Shown here one piece after another: positions 1 to 5,661 of a DNA stretch of 10,388 nucleotides. Under the pieces are notes generated by a model. That model saw nothing but the letters and a program-made list of their open reading frames with translations, was not told the origin of the DNA and made no database searches. Numbering within the stretch: position 1 is the first letter of the stretch; each line of letters opens with the position of its first letter. Where the stretch lies: positions 1 through 10,388 of the forward strand of contig JAEUJR010000520.1 in NCBI GenBank assembly GCA_016793585.1, in the 5' to 3' direction. The position numbers and the translations under genes are program-made. This DNA is from Archangium sp. (GTDB lineage: Bacteria > Myxococcota > Myxococcia > Myxococcales > Myxococcaceae).

Positions 1-1
1 G

Positions 2-148
2 CCCGACGTGGAAGACCCGGGCCGCGGCTACTTCATCTTCGACTGCATCGGCGGGCCCCGAGACGACAGCTACCCGCTGTACCACTTCGTGCTGAGCCAC
101 AGCATGGAGGGCGCGGCCGGCGGTCAGCACGCGATGCTCAAGCACTGA
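2..148 (+). CDS. 3' end of an unrecognised gene (partial)
   Basis: The frame is open from the left edge to a TGA at 146-148 and gives about 48 residues, beginning PDVEDPGRGYFIFDCIGG and ending in GGQHAMLKH. Third codon positions are nearly all G or C, as in the genuine genes nearby. The stop overlaps the ATG of the next gene (ATGA at 145-148 region, start at 148), which supports both frames and suggests translational coupling in one operon. The piece contains aromatic and histidine-rich stretches (YPLYHFVLSHS) but no motif I recognise, so no function is given. The start lies outside the window. Confidence 0.7.
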   Translation, partial: PDVEDPGRGYFIFDCIGGPRDDSYPLYHFVLSHSMEGAAGGQHAMLKH

Positions 149-696
149 TGCGCCGCCGCTTTCGCCACGAGAAGCAGACCCACGAGTACCGCATCGTCGA
201 AGAGACGAACGGCCGGGTCAGCGTCTTCTTCGGCCAGGACCCGCAGGAGCGCCCGAAGAAGGGCGTGCCGGTGAACGTCTTTCAGCACGCCAAACGCAAC
301 GAAGGCGTGGTGGGAACGTTCGACGAAGAGCTCGCGAAGACGGCCGCGCGCGGCTTCACCATCGAGGTCGACGAAGCAGGAGCGCCCATCGACGAGGTGG
401 CCGAGCTGCGGCTGCTGCTCACGAAGTACCACGGGCCCTACGCCCGCTTCGAGGCGCTGCGAAAGCTGCTGCAGAAGGCGAAGCAGCCGCTGCCGGTGCT
501 CGAGCTGCTCCTCGAACAGCTCCGTTCCATCGAGTCCGACATGGACGAGCACGACACGCCGTTTCCCGGGCGCACGCCAGACGTGGGCGCGGTGCACGCG
601 TACCGGCGGCACTTCGAGGCGCTGAAGCAGAAGGCCGGCGCTGGCGAGGCGTTGTCGGCCACCGAGCGTCGGTTCGAGTACTCGCCCGCCGCCTGA
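148..696 (+). CDS. Hypothetical protein, 182 aa, coupled to upstream gene
   Basis: The ATG at 148 shares its A with the upstream TGA stop, so this start is favoured and the gene is probably translated by coupling. The product is soluble and highly charged, with no signal peptide or membrane segment. The N-terminal half (about residues 10-75) reads like a small mixed beta domain (EYRIVEETNGRVSVFFGQDP). The middle (about 85-130) looks helical and leucine-rich (ELRLLLTKYHGPYARFEALRKLL), possibly a coiled or helical-bundle part. The C-terminal part carries another charged helix. No catalytic motif is visible and I do not recognise the family. GC-rich codon use and coupling make it a real gene. 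Confidence 0.75.
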   Translation: MRRRFRHEKQTHEYRIVEETNGRVSVFFGQDPQERPKKGVPVNVFQHAKRNEGVVGTFDEELAKTAARGFTIEVDEAGAPIDEVAELRLLLTKYHGPYARFEALRKLLQKAKQPLPVLELLLEQLRSIESDMDEHDTPFPGRTPDVGAVHAYRRHFEALKQKAGAGEALSATERRFEYSPAA

Positions 697-738
697 GCAC
701 GGCCGTCAGCCTCGCGGCGTGGCATCGTCTCGACCGTC

Positions 739-1257
739 ATGCACCTTCAGCTCGACGGCGTGGTCCTGCGGCCCGTTCACCCCTCCGACGAAGAGCGGCT
801 CGTGCTGCTCGCGAACGACCGCAACGTTTGGCGCAACATGCGCGACCTCTTCCCGCACCCGTACACGCGGGAGAACGCGCGATGGTTCATCGAGCACCAG
901 CAGAAGCCCGACCGAACCGAGCGGGTCTTCGCCATCGAGGTCGACGGCCAGTTCGCCGGCGCCACCGGCGTGCACCCGCTCACCGACGTCTATTCGCACG
1001 GCGCCGAGATTGGGTACTGGCTGGGCGCTCCTTTTCACGGCCGCGGCATCGCGACGAAGGCCGTCGGCGGGCTGACGAAGTACGCGTTCGAGGTGATGAA
1101 GCTCGAGCGGCTGCAGGCCGGCGTGTTCGAGTGGAACCCGGCATCGGCGCGCGTGCTCGAGAAGAACGGCTTTCAGCGCGAGGCGGTGCTGAAGAAGAGC
1201 GTCTTCAAAGACGGCCAGCTCATCGACTCGTTCCTCTACGCGAAGCTCAGAGGCTGA
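739..1257 (+). CDS. GNAT N-acetyltransferase, RimJ/RimL type
   Basis: This 172-aa protein has the layout of the RimJ/RimL branch of the GNAT superfamily, which moves an acetyl group from acetyl-CoA to an amine, often a protein N-terminus, an antibiotic or a small metabolite. Visible signs are the N-terminal LRPVHPSDEERL (residues 9-21), the acetyl-CoA binding segment IGYWLGAPFHGRGIATKAV (about 91-108, with the R/H-G-x-G-x-A pyrophosphate loop), and the C-terminal NPASARVLEKNGF (133-145), typical of the fold's last strands. Length is normal for the family. The substrate cannot be told. No strong ribosome binding site precedes the ATG at 739. The 3' end overlaps the convergent recX-like gene by 11 bp. 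Confidence 0.9.
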   Translation: MHLQLDGVVLRPVHPSDEERLVLLANDRNVWRNMRDLFPHPYTRENARWFIEHQQKPDRTERVFAIEVDGQFAGATGVHPLTDVYSHGAEIGYWLGAPFHGRGIATKAVGGLTKYAFEVMKLERLQAGVFEWNPASARVLEKNGFQREAVLKKSVFKDGQLIDSFLYAKLRG

Positions 1258-1765
1258 AGAGGTCGGGCGGCTCTTTCGCGTCGACGACGGCCTTCGCGTC
1301 ACGAAACGAGAAGCCGGCGCGCACCAGAGCGGCGAGGTCTTTCTGGCGCCGCTCCTCGCGCTGCTTCGTGCGGAAGACGCCCAGCTTCTTGCGCTTCGCC
1401 CACGTCCACACCGCGTCGGCGTCTTTCGTGCCTTCGTTCGTGGTGGCCTGCTTCGCGAGCTCCTGCTTCACGCCGGCGCGCCGCAGCTTCATCGAGATGA
1501 CGCGCGCGCTGTTGCCGCTGCGGCGCAGGCTCGCCACCTTGCCTGCCGCCAGTCGCTCGTCGTCGAGGTAGCCCGCGCTCACCAGGCGGTCGATGACCTT
1601 CGTGAGCAGCGCGTCGGTCTCGCCCACCACCTCGGCGCCGTCTTTCACCCAGCGGAAGATGCGCCGTGACAGCACGCGCCGCATGCCCGCCACCGACGCG
1701 GAGTACCGGCGCAGGTGGAACAGCGCCACGTTCATCAGTCGCTGCTCCGTCACCTTGCGCGCCAT
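1247..1765 (-). CDS. recX: RecX-family regulatory protein
   Basis: The 172-aa product matches the helical three-repeat pattern of RecX, which in known bacteria binds RecA filaments and limits recombinase activity. Visible parts are ALFHLRRYSASVAGMRRVLSRR near residues 14-35 (the usual 'A-x-x-x-L-x-x-R-x-x-S' first repeat), VIDRLVSAGYLDDERLA (57-73, the GYLDD motif), a second repeat SARVISMKLRRAGVKQEL (86-103) and the C-terminal LVRAGFSFRDAKAVVD (147-162, the 'GF-x-x-x-x-x-x-V' repeat). I chose the ATG at 1765 because an AGGGGA ribosome binding site lies just upstream and the longer frame adds only 30 residues of non-family sequence. No recA is in view. It converges on the acetyltransferase gene, and its start faces away from the next plus-strand gene. 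Myxococcal genomes can carry more than one such paralogue, so the symbol is by family. Confidence 0.85.
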   Translation of the reverse strand: MARKVTEQRLMNVALFHLRRYSASVAGMRRVLSRRIFRWVKDGAEVVGETDALLTKVIDRLVSAGYLDDERLAAGKVASLRRSGNSARVISMKLRRAGVKQELAKQATTNEGTKDADAVWTWAKRKKLGVFRTKQREERRQKDLAALVRAGFSFRDAKAVVDAKEPPDLFSL

Positions 1766-1836
1766 GACTTCCCCTTCTGCCACAGCGGGCTGACACGCGC
1801 CGGGCATCGGTCGTTCGCCCGACGGACGAGTGGTCG

Positions 1837-2337
1837 ATGAACGCGCCGCTGGCACCGCTCGATACTGCCGCCATGACCCGCGAAGAGCTCGAGCTGCTGG
1901 GAAGCGTGAAGGTCGCCTCGCCGTGCCCGATGCGCTGGAGCGACCTGCAGGGCGACGACAAGAAGCGCCACTGCAGCCAGTGCAACCTGCACGTCTACAA
2001 GGTGTCGGCGCTGACGACGGCCGAGGCGGTCTCGCTCTTCCGCCAGGTGGGCACCGAGCGGGTGTGCGCGCAGCTGTTCCATCGCCTCGATGGCACGGTG
2101 ATGACGAAAGACTGCCCGTCGGCGTGGGCGGTGGGGCTGAGCGAGGCGGTGCGGCGCGTCGGCAAACCCACCGGCATCGTCGCGGGCGCGCTCGTGTTGC
2201 TGCTCGCGCTCTTCCTCTCGTTCGTGACCGTCTTCGGAGACAACCTCAAGGCGCTGTTCGGCATGAGCGCCGGCGGGCTCGCCGCCTCGACGCCCGTGAC
2301 GCCCGCCACCCGAACGTTCAAGGCGGCGAAGCGCTGA
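1837..2337 (+). CDS. Cysteine-motif protein with one transmembrane helix
   Basis: The 166-aa protein has an N-terminal soluble domain with conserved-looking cysteines: CPMRW at 30-34, RHCSQCNLHVY at 44-54 (CxxC), C77 in ERVCAQLFHRLDGTV and C93 in KDCPSAW. I have the general impression of having seen this arrangement (C..W.....D..RHC..C...VY, then C....R.DGTV.T.DCP) in predicted membrane-linked proteins of myxobacteria, planctomycetes and Bacteroidetes; its function is not known to me. It could bind a metal or form disulfides. A single hydrophobic segment spans about 112-132 (GIVAGALVLLLALFLSFV), with a short Ala/Thr-rich tail after it. An alternative start is the ATG at 1873 (residue 13). The next gene starts 14 bp after the stop, so they may be co-transcribed. 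Confidence 0.75.
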   Translation: MNAPLAPLDTAAMTREELELLGSVKVASPCPMRWSDLQGDDKKRHCSQCNLHVYKVSALTTAEAVSLFRQVGTERVCAQLFHRLDGTVMTKDCPSAWAVGLSEAVRRVGKPTGIVAGALVLLLALFLSFVTVFGDNLKALFGMSAGGLAASTPVTPATRTFKAAKR

Positions 2338-2351
2338 GTATTGTCCCGCGC

Positions 2352-3537
2352 ATGACGAGGGACCCGGCTCTGCCCGAAGCAGCGTTCGACGACGACGTCT
2401 CTCTGGTGAAGCGGCTCGTGAAGCGTGGCGTGCACCTCGAGTCGGTCGATGCGTCGGGGCAGACGGCGCTCGGCAACGCGGCGCTCGCGGGCAACCTGGC
2501 GCTCGTGAAGTTCCTGCTCGCGGCCGGCGCGAACGCGAAGCACGTGAGCCCGAAAGTGGAGGTCGAGCCCGCTGCACCTCGCGGCCGAAGCCAACGCGCC
2601 CGAGGTGGTGAAGGTGCTGCTACGCGCAGGCACGCAGCCCTCGCTGAAGGACTCGTTCGGGCAGACCGCGCTCGACGTCGCGCTCGAGCGGAGACACGCG
2701 CGCGTCATCGCCGTGCTCGCACCTGAACGTGCCGCCGCTCCCGTGGTGAAGAAGAAGAAGAGCGCGACCGTTCGTCTGCCGAAGCCGCCTCCGACCGCGT
2801 TCACGCTCTTGTCGAGCCTCGACACCTGGCGCGCGGCCAGCGCAGCGCAACGAAGAAGCCTGGCGGAGAAGGTCGCAGACGTGCTCGGCGCCGAGTGGCG
2901 GCCGACCGGCGCGCTCCACGGCAAGGAGCAGCTCGCCGAGGTGCTGCATCACCCGACTGGCGTTCGTTTCGTGGCGATTCCGGCGGGCTCGTTCCTCTCG
3001 GGGCTTCGCCCTGACGAGGTGGAGCTCGCCCGCTCGCTGCCGTGGCAGGAGCCGTCGACGCTCGAGCTCTTCGGCCCCGCGAAGACGGCACCCGCAGGCA
3101 TCGCGCCGTTCCTCTGCGCCCGCGCGCCCGTCTCGACCGAGCCGATGACGAAGAGGCAGGCCGAACGCGCGCTGAGCCGAACGCCCTTTCGCGTGATGAC
3201 GCCGCTCGAGTGGGAATATGTCGCGCGCGACGGAGGCGACTCGCCCTTCATCAATGCCCGCACGCCCGACGAAGCCGCGGCGCGCTGCGCGAAGCTGCAC
3301 CGCGCGACGTTCGCTCCAAAGCAGAAGGACTCGACCGGGTTCGGCGTCTGGGGCCTGCCGCTGGGCGAGTGGGTGTCGTCGAAGAAGAGCGGCGCGCTCA
3401 CCGGCGCCTGTGGCGGCGCGGCGATGCTGTGGCCGTGGCAGGGCGACGAGCTCATCGAGTGCTTCGCCGGCCTGCGCGACAGCGAGAACTCGAACCCCCA
3501 GAACCCGCTGCGCTTCGCGCGCTCGCTGCCTCGTTGA
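2352..3537 (+). pseudogene. Ankyrin-repeat/SUMF1-fold fusion, broken by a frameshift
   Basis: Two frames join into one sensible protein of about 394 aa if a single base is removed near 2560-2570. The first frame starts at ATG 2352 and encodes ankyrin repeats (DVSLVKRLVKRGVHLESVD; GQTALGNAALAGNLALVKFL; LAAGANAKHV). The second frame opens after a stop at 2545-2547 and continues exactly where the next ankyrin repeat is due: PLHLAAEANAPEVVKVLL, then GQTALDVALERRHARVIAVL. It then runs through a lysine-rich linker into a SUMF1-type domain. The run CCC at 2568-2570 is a likely place for the extra base, since its removal gives V-E-V-E-P-L-H-L-A-A. Without frameshifting the first frame would end at 2726. 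This may be a genuine pseudogene, a sequencing or assembly indel, or, less likely, a programmed shift. GC-rich codon use persists in both parts, which suggests a recent event. Confidence 0.75.
2605..3537 (+). CDS. 3' open frame: ankyrin end plus SUMF1/FGE-like domain
   Basis: This is the downstream frame of the broken gene, open from 2548, with GTG 2605 as its first possible start, so any independent product would lack the first ankyrin repeats. After the last repeat and a KKKKSA linker (about residues 49-54) comes a region of unknown fold, then a domain resembling the formylglycine-generating-enzyme-sulfatase (SUMF1) family. The signs are VRFVAIPAGSF (near 2956-2988), PFRVMTPLEWEYVARDGG (the W-E-Y-A-A-R motif, EWEY at 3208-3219), GFGVWGLPLGEWVSS (equivalent to G-L-x-D-M-x-G-N-V-x-E-W, about 3343-3381) and a C-terminal NPLRFARSLPR. 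The paired cysteines near the C-terminus that bind copper in true formylglycine-generating enzymes are not seen, so a binding or structural role is more likely than catalysis. Confidence is high for the fold and low for an independent start. Confidence 0.65.
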   Translation: MVKVLLRAGTQPSLKDSFGQTALDVALERRHARVIAVLAPERAAAPVVKKKKSATVRLPKPPPTAFTLLSSLDTWRAASAAQRRSLAEKVADVLGAEWRPTGALHGKEQLAEVLHHPTGVRFVAIPAGSFLSGLRPDEVELARSLPWQEPSTLELFGPAKTAPAGIAPFLCARAPVSTEPMTKRQAERALSRTPFRVMTPLEWEYVARDGGDSPFINARTPDEAAARCAKLHRATFAPKQKDSTGFGVWGLPLGEWVSSKKSGALTGACGGAAMLWPWQGDELIECFAGLRDSENSNPQNPLRFARSLPR

Positions 3538-3841
3538 AGGAACGGTCGCGCCGCTGACGTCTGGAAGAGCTGAGCTCGACCCGTGCGCAAACCACTGGAA
3601 GCACGTGGTGAATTCGACCCATTGCTCTGCCTGGGGTGCTGCACGAGACGCTGAAGCAAGGTGACGTGACACCCACTTCAGTGTGGCTGTTGGTCGAAGA
3701 CCGATGGAGTGACCGTGCTCCATCACTGAGGTCGCCGCTCAACGCCCATGGCCCTGCACACGTTGCCAACCGGCCGCAGCTGCTCAGACGTGAAACGGCA
3801 CGGGGCTTGGAGTCACTGCTGTTGACCGCCGGGGGGAATCG
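3538..3841. other. 304-bp intergenic region with small inverted repeats
   Basis: No convincing gene was found here: the small open frames lack the G/C third-position bias seen on both sides and match nothing I know. The stretch is less GC-rich than its neighbours. It contains a perfect 7-bp inverted repeat (GATGGAG at 3703-3709, CTCCATC at 3718-3724, 8-nt spacer), the partial palindrome GGTGACGTGACACC at 3660-3673 and CACTTCAGTG nearby. It must hold the promoter and leader of the PilZ gene, and possibly the end of the upstream transcript. No T-rich terminator tail and no clear -35/-10 or sigma-54 box was identified. Confidence 0.6.
3703..3724. repeat. 7-bp inverted repeat upstream of the PilZ gene
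   Basis: GATGGAG and CTCCATC are perfect complements separated by TGACCGTG. The repeat lies about 120 bp before the PilZ start. It could be an operator for a dimeric regulator or a small RNA hairpin. It lacks a following U-run, so it is not a normal intrinsic terminator. The function is unknown. Confidence 0.4.
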
Positions 3842-4444
3842 ATGGACCACCGCACCGCCAAACGAGTTCCGCGCCGACTGAAAGCCATGTTCGGGCCCGT
3901 CACGCCGTCTCAGCAGGGCTTCACGCAAGACATCAGCGAGACGGGGCTGTTCATCACCACCACGCTGTTGCCGAAGGTGGGCACGCGGCTGATGGTGCAG
4001 CTCGAGTCGCCGACGAAGAAGAGCTCCATCGTCATGGGCGAGGTCGTTCGACACGTCATCGTGCCGCCCGAGCTGCGGTCGGTGATGCGCCACGGCTTCG
4101 GGGTCAAGCTGATCAGCGACCGCGCGCTGGTGCGCTCGTTGATGGAGGCCGAGAAGCCCGTGCCCGCCGGCCCCTCCATCACCTTCCACACGCCCGCGGA
4201 GTACCAGCGCGTGAAGGCCGAGGAGCTGTCGAAGGGCTGCCTCTCGTTCACCTCGCCGAAGGCCGTCGCCATCAACGACGAGGTCGAGGTGGCCATCTCG
4301 TGTGCGTGGCGACAGGGCGTGCTGACGCTTCGAGGCCGCACGGTGCTCGCGCGCGACGTCGCGGGCGCCTGCCACGCGGTGTTGGTGCTCAACGACCCCG
4401 CGAAGGCCACCTCGGCGCTCGAGGGCTTCACCAGCCAGAGCTGA
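3842..4444 (+). CDS. PilZ-domain protein (putative c-di-GMP binding)
   Basis: The 200-aa protein starts with a canonical PilZ cyclic-di-GMP signature: RxxxR as R8-V-P-R-R12 and DxSxxG as D30-I-S-E-T-G35, followed by the beta-barrel strands LFITTTLLPKVGTRLMVQLES and GFGVKLISD. PilZ proteins change partners or localisation when c-di-GMP binds, and in motile bacteria often affect surface movement or polysaccharide export. The second half (about residues 110-200) resembles another PilZ-like barrel (ELSKGCLSFTSPKAVAINDEVEVAIS, GVLTLRGRTVL) without the arginine motif, so it is probably a degenerate repeat. A GGGGGGA ribosome binding site precedes the ATG at 3842. The stop abuts the stop of the convergent hydrolase gene with no spacer. 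Confidence 0.88.
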   Translation: MDHRTAKRVPRRLKAMFGPVTPSQQGFTQDISETGLFITTTLLPKVGTRLMVQLESPTKKSSIVMGEVVRHVIVPPELRSVMRHGFGVKLISDRALVRSLMEAEKPVPAGPSITFHTPAEYQRVKAEELSKGCLSFTSPKAVAINDEVEVAISCAWRQGVLTLRGRTVLARDVAGACHAVLVLNDPAKATSALEGFTSQS

Positions 4445-5179
4445 CTACGGCACCGCCTCCGACGCGCCAGGCGGAAACCGCTCCCGCAGCGCGGCCGCGT
4501 CGAACCCACCCGTCGCCTCGAGCGAGCTCGAGAAGCCGGGCTCGAGCACGCCGTAGGCCTGCGTCGGCCACCAGTGACCCTGGCTGCCGGTGACCTCGGG
4601 TTTGCCCGCCGACTTCGACACGTCGAACACGTGCGCGGCGGCGACGGCCGTCTCGGTGCCCGGCACGCCGTCACCCAGGTTGAGCCACTGCTCCACGAAG
4701 TCGGCGCCCGTGCCGAACCGCGTCTTGCCCCACTCGAAGTCGAGCCCCTTGCCGAGGAACGGGTCGAGCAAGGTGAGGTGCAGCGTCGGCCGCGAGGCCA
4801 CCGTCGAGAGCGCCTGCTCGAGGCCGAAGGCGACGTGTGCTCCGGCGGAGTGCGCGATGACGTGCACGTGTGAGAGCTGCTTCGACTCGAGCACCTCGGC
4901 GATGGCCGCGCCTTCGGCCTGCCCCCGCTCTGCCGCGCTCAGCTTGTCCTTCGCGGCGTCGCGCCAGTCGTAGGCCACCCACTGCACGCGCGCCGGCGTC
5001 TTCACGCGCAGCGAGAGCGTGTCGACGAGCGGCTGCGCCCAGCGCTCGGGCCCGTCACCCGAGCCGTGCACCACGAAGACCCAGACGTCCTTCGACGAGT
5101 CTGGCAGCTGGGCCGCGCCCGTCGTCGGCGGCTGGCAGGCCGCGGCGAGCACGAGCAGCACCGGTGAGACGCCCTTCAT
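4445..5179 (-). CDS. Putative lipoprotein alpha/beta hydrolase
   Basis: The 244-aa product begins with a short signal sequence, MKGVSPVLLVLAAAC, whose Cys15 could be lipidated. The lipobox is imperfect (A at -3, L at -4), so secretion is likely and lipid anchoring less certain. The mature part has alpha/beta hydrolase features: VFVVHGSGDGPE (HG at 38-39, oxyanion region), VHVIAHSAGAHVA with nucleophile elbow A-H-S111-A-G (first Gly replaced by Ala), LTLLDPF with candidate acid Asp139, and GSQGHWWP with candidate base His202. This arrangement resembles lipase-like or PGAP1/DUF-type esterases; the substrate is unknown. Its ATG overlaps the stop of the upstream Fe-S gene (ATGA), so the two are co-translated from one minus-strand transcript. 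Its stop touches that of the PilZ gene. Confidence 0.8.
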   Translation of the reverse strand: MKGVSPVLLVLAAACQPPTTGAAQLPDSSKDVWVFVVHGSGDGPERWAQPLVDTLSLRVKTPARVQWVAYDWRDAAKDKLSAAERGQAEGAAIAEVLESKQLSHVHVIAHSAGAHVAFGLEQALSTVASRPTLHLTLLDPFLGKGLDFEWGKTRFGTGADFVEQWLNLGDGVPGTETAVAAAHVFDVSKSAGKPEVTGSQGHWWPTQAYGVLEPGFSSSLEATGGFDAAALRERFPPGASEAVP

Positions 5180-5604
5180 CCCTTGAACCCGATGCGCTGG
5201 TGCGACCCGTCGCAGAACGGCTTGTTGCCCGAGGCGCCGCAGCGGCAGAAGGCGGTCACCTTGTGGTGCTCGGTGCAGCTGCCGTCGGGCCGCTTCACGG
5301 TGACGTTGCCGAACACCAGCAGCGGCCCGTTCGGCGTCACCTCGACCACGCGCTCGGCCATCACGCTCGACGCGCCAGCCTCACCCTTGAGGCTCAGCGC
5401 GCCCGAGGGGCACTCGTTCACCTGCGCGACGATCTGCTCGGTCGAGGCCTGCGTCAGGTCGACCCATGGGCGCCGCTTCGGGTTGAACACCTGCCGCAGG
5501 CCCGCGAAGCAGATGCCCGAGTGCATGCACTTCTTGGCCTGCCAGACGACGGTGATGTCGCCATTCGAGTACTCGCGGGTCTCGTCGTCGTGTCGATCGC
5601 TCAT
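5176..5604 (-). CDS. Fe-S protein: Fer4_19 (YjdI-like) fused to CDGSH domain
   Basis: The 142-aa protein joins two small Fe-S modules. The first half (about residues 15-72) resembles the mono-cluster [4Fe-4S] YjdI/Fer4_19 family: VVWQAKKCMHSGICFAGLRQVF with C26 and C32, then ECPSGAL with C65. The second half carries a CDGSH iron-sulfur motif, CRCGASGNKPFCDGSH, whose C120, C122, C131 and H135 are the expected 2Fe-2S ligands (C-x-C-x8-C-x3-H). Proteins of this fused type occur widely in bacteria and are thought to take part in redox or cluster handling; the partner is not known. It lies 57 bp downstream of the sensor kinase, likely on the same transcript, and overlaps the hydrolase start by 4 bp. 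The ATG at 5604 is the only good start. Confidence 0.9.
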   Translation of the reverse strand: MSDRHDDETREYSNGDITVVWQAKKCMHSGICFAGLRQVFNPKRRPWVDLTQASTEQIVAQVNECPSGALSLKGEAGASSVMAERVVEVTPNGPLLVFGNVTVKRPDGSCTEHHKVTAFCRCGASGNKPFCDGSHQRIGFKG

Positions 5605-5661
5605 GGCGCGGGCGACTCTTCACGACGAGCGGCGATTTGTCATGTGACGTGCCTCGCCCGG

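Noticed and set aside
1766..1855. N-terminal extension of the RecX-family protein to 1855
   Set aside because: The added 30 residues do not look like RecX, and a good AGGGGA site precedes the inner ATG at 1765.
2620..3726. Minus-strand open frame (368 codons) opposite the ankyrin-SUMF1 gene
   Set aside because: It is rich in Arg and Ala without motifs, while the opposite strand gives clear SUMF1 and ankyrin sequence.
3750..3770. Possible sigma-54 promoter (TGGC...TTGC)
   Set aside because: The spacing between the two elements is 10 nt instead of the 7 expected, so it does not fit the -24/-12 pattern.
3636..3881. Possible small gene of 81 codons before the PilZ gene
   Set aside because: It overlaps the PilZ start in another frame, lacks the genome's codon bias and matches nothing known to me.
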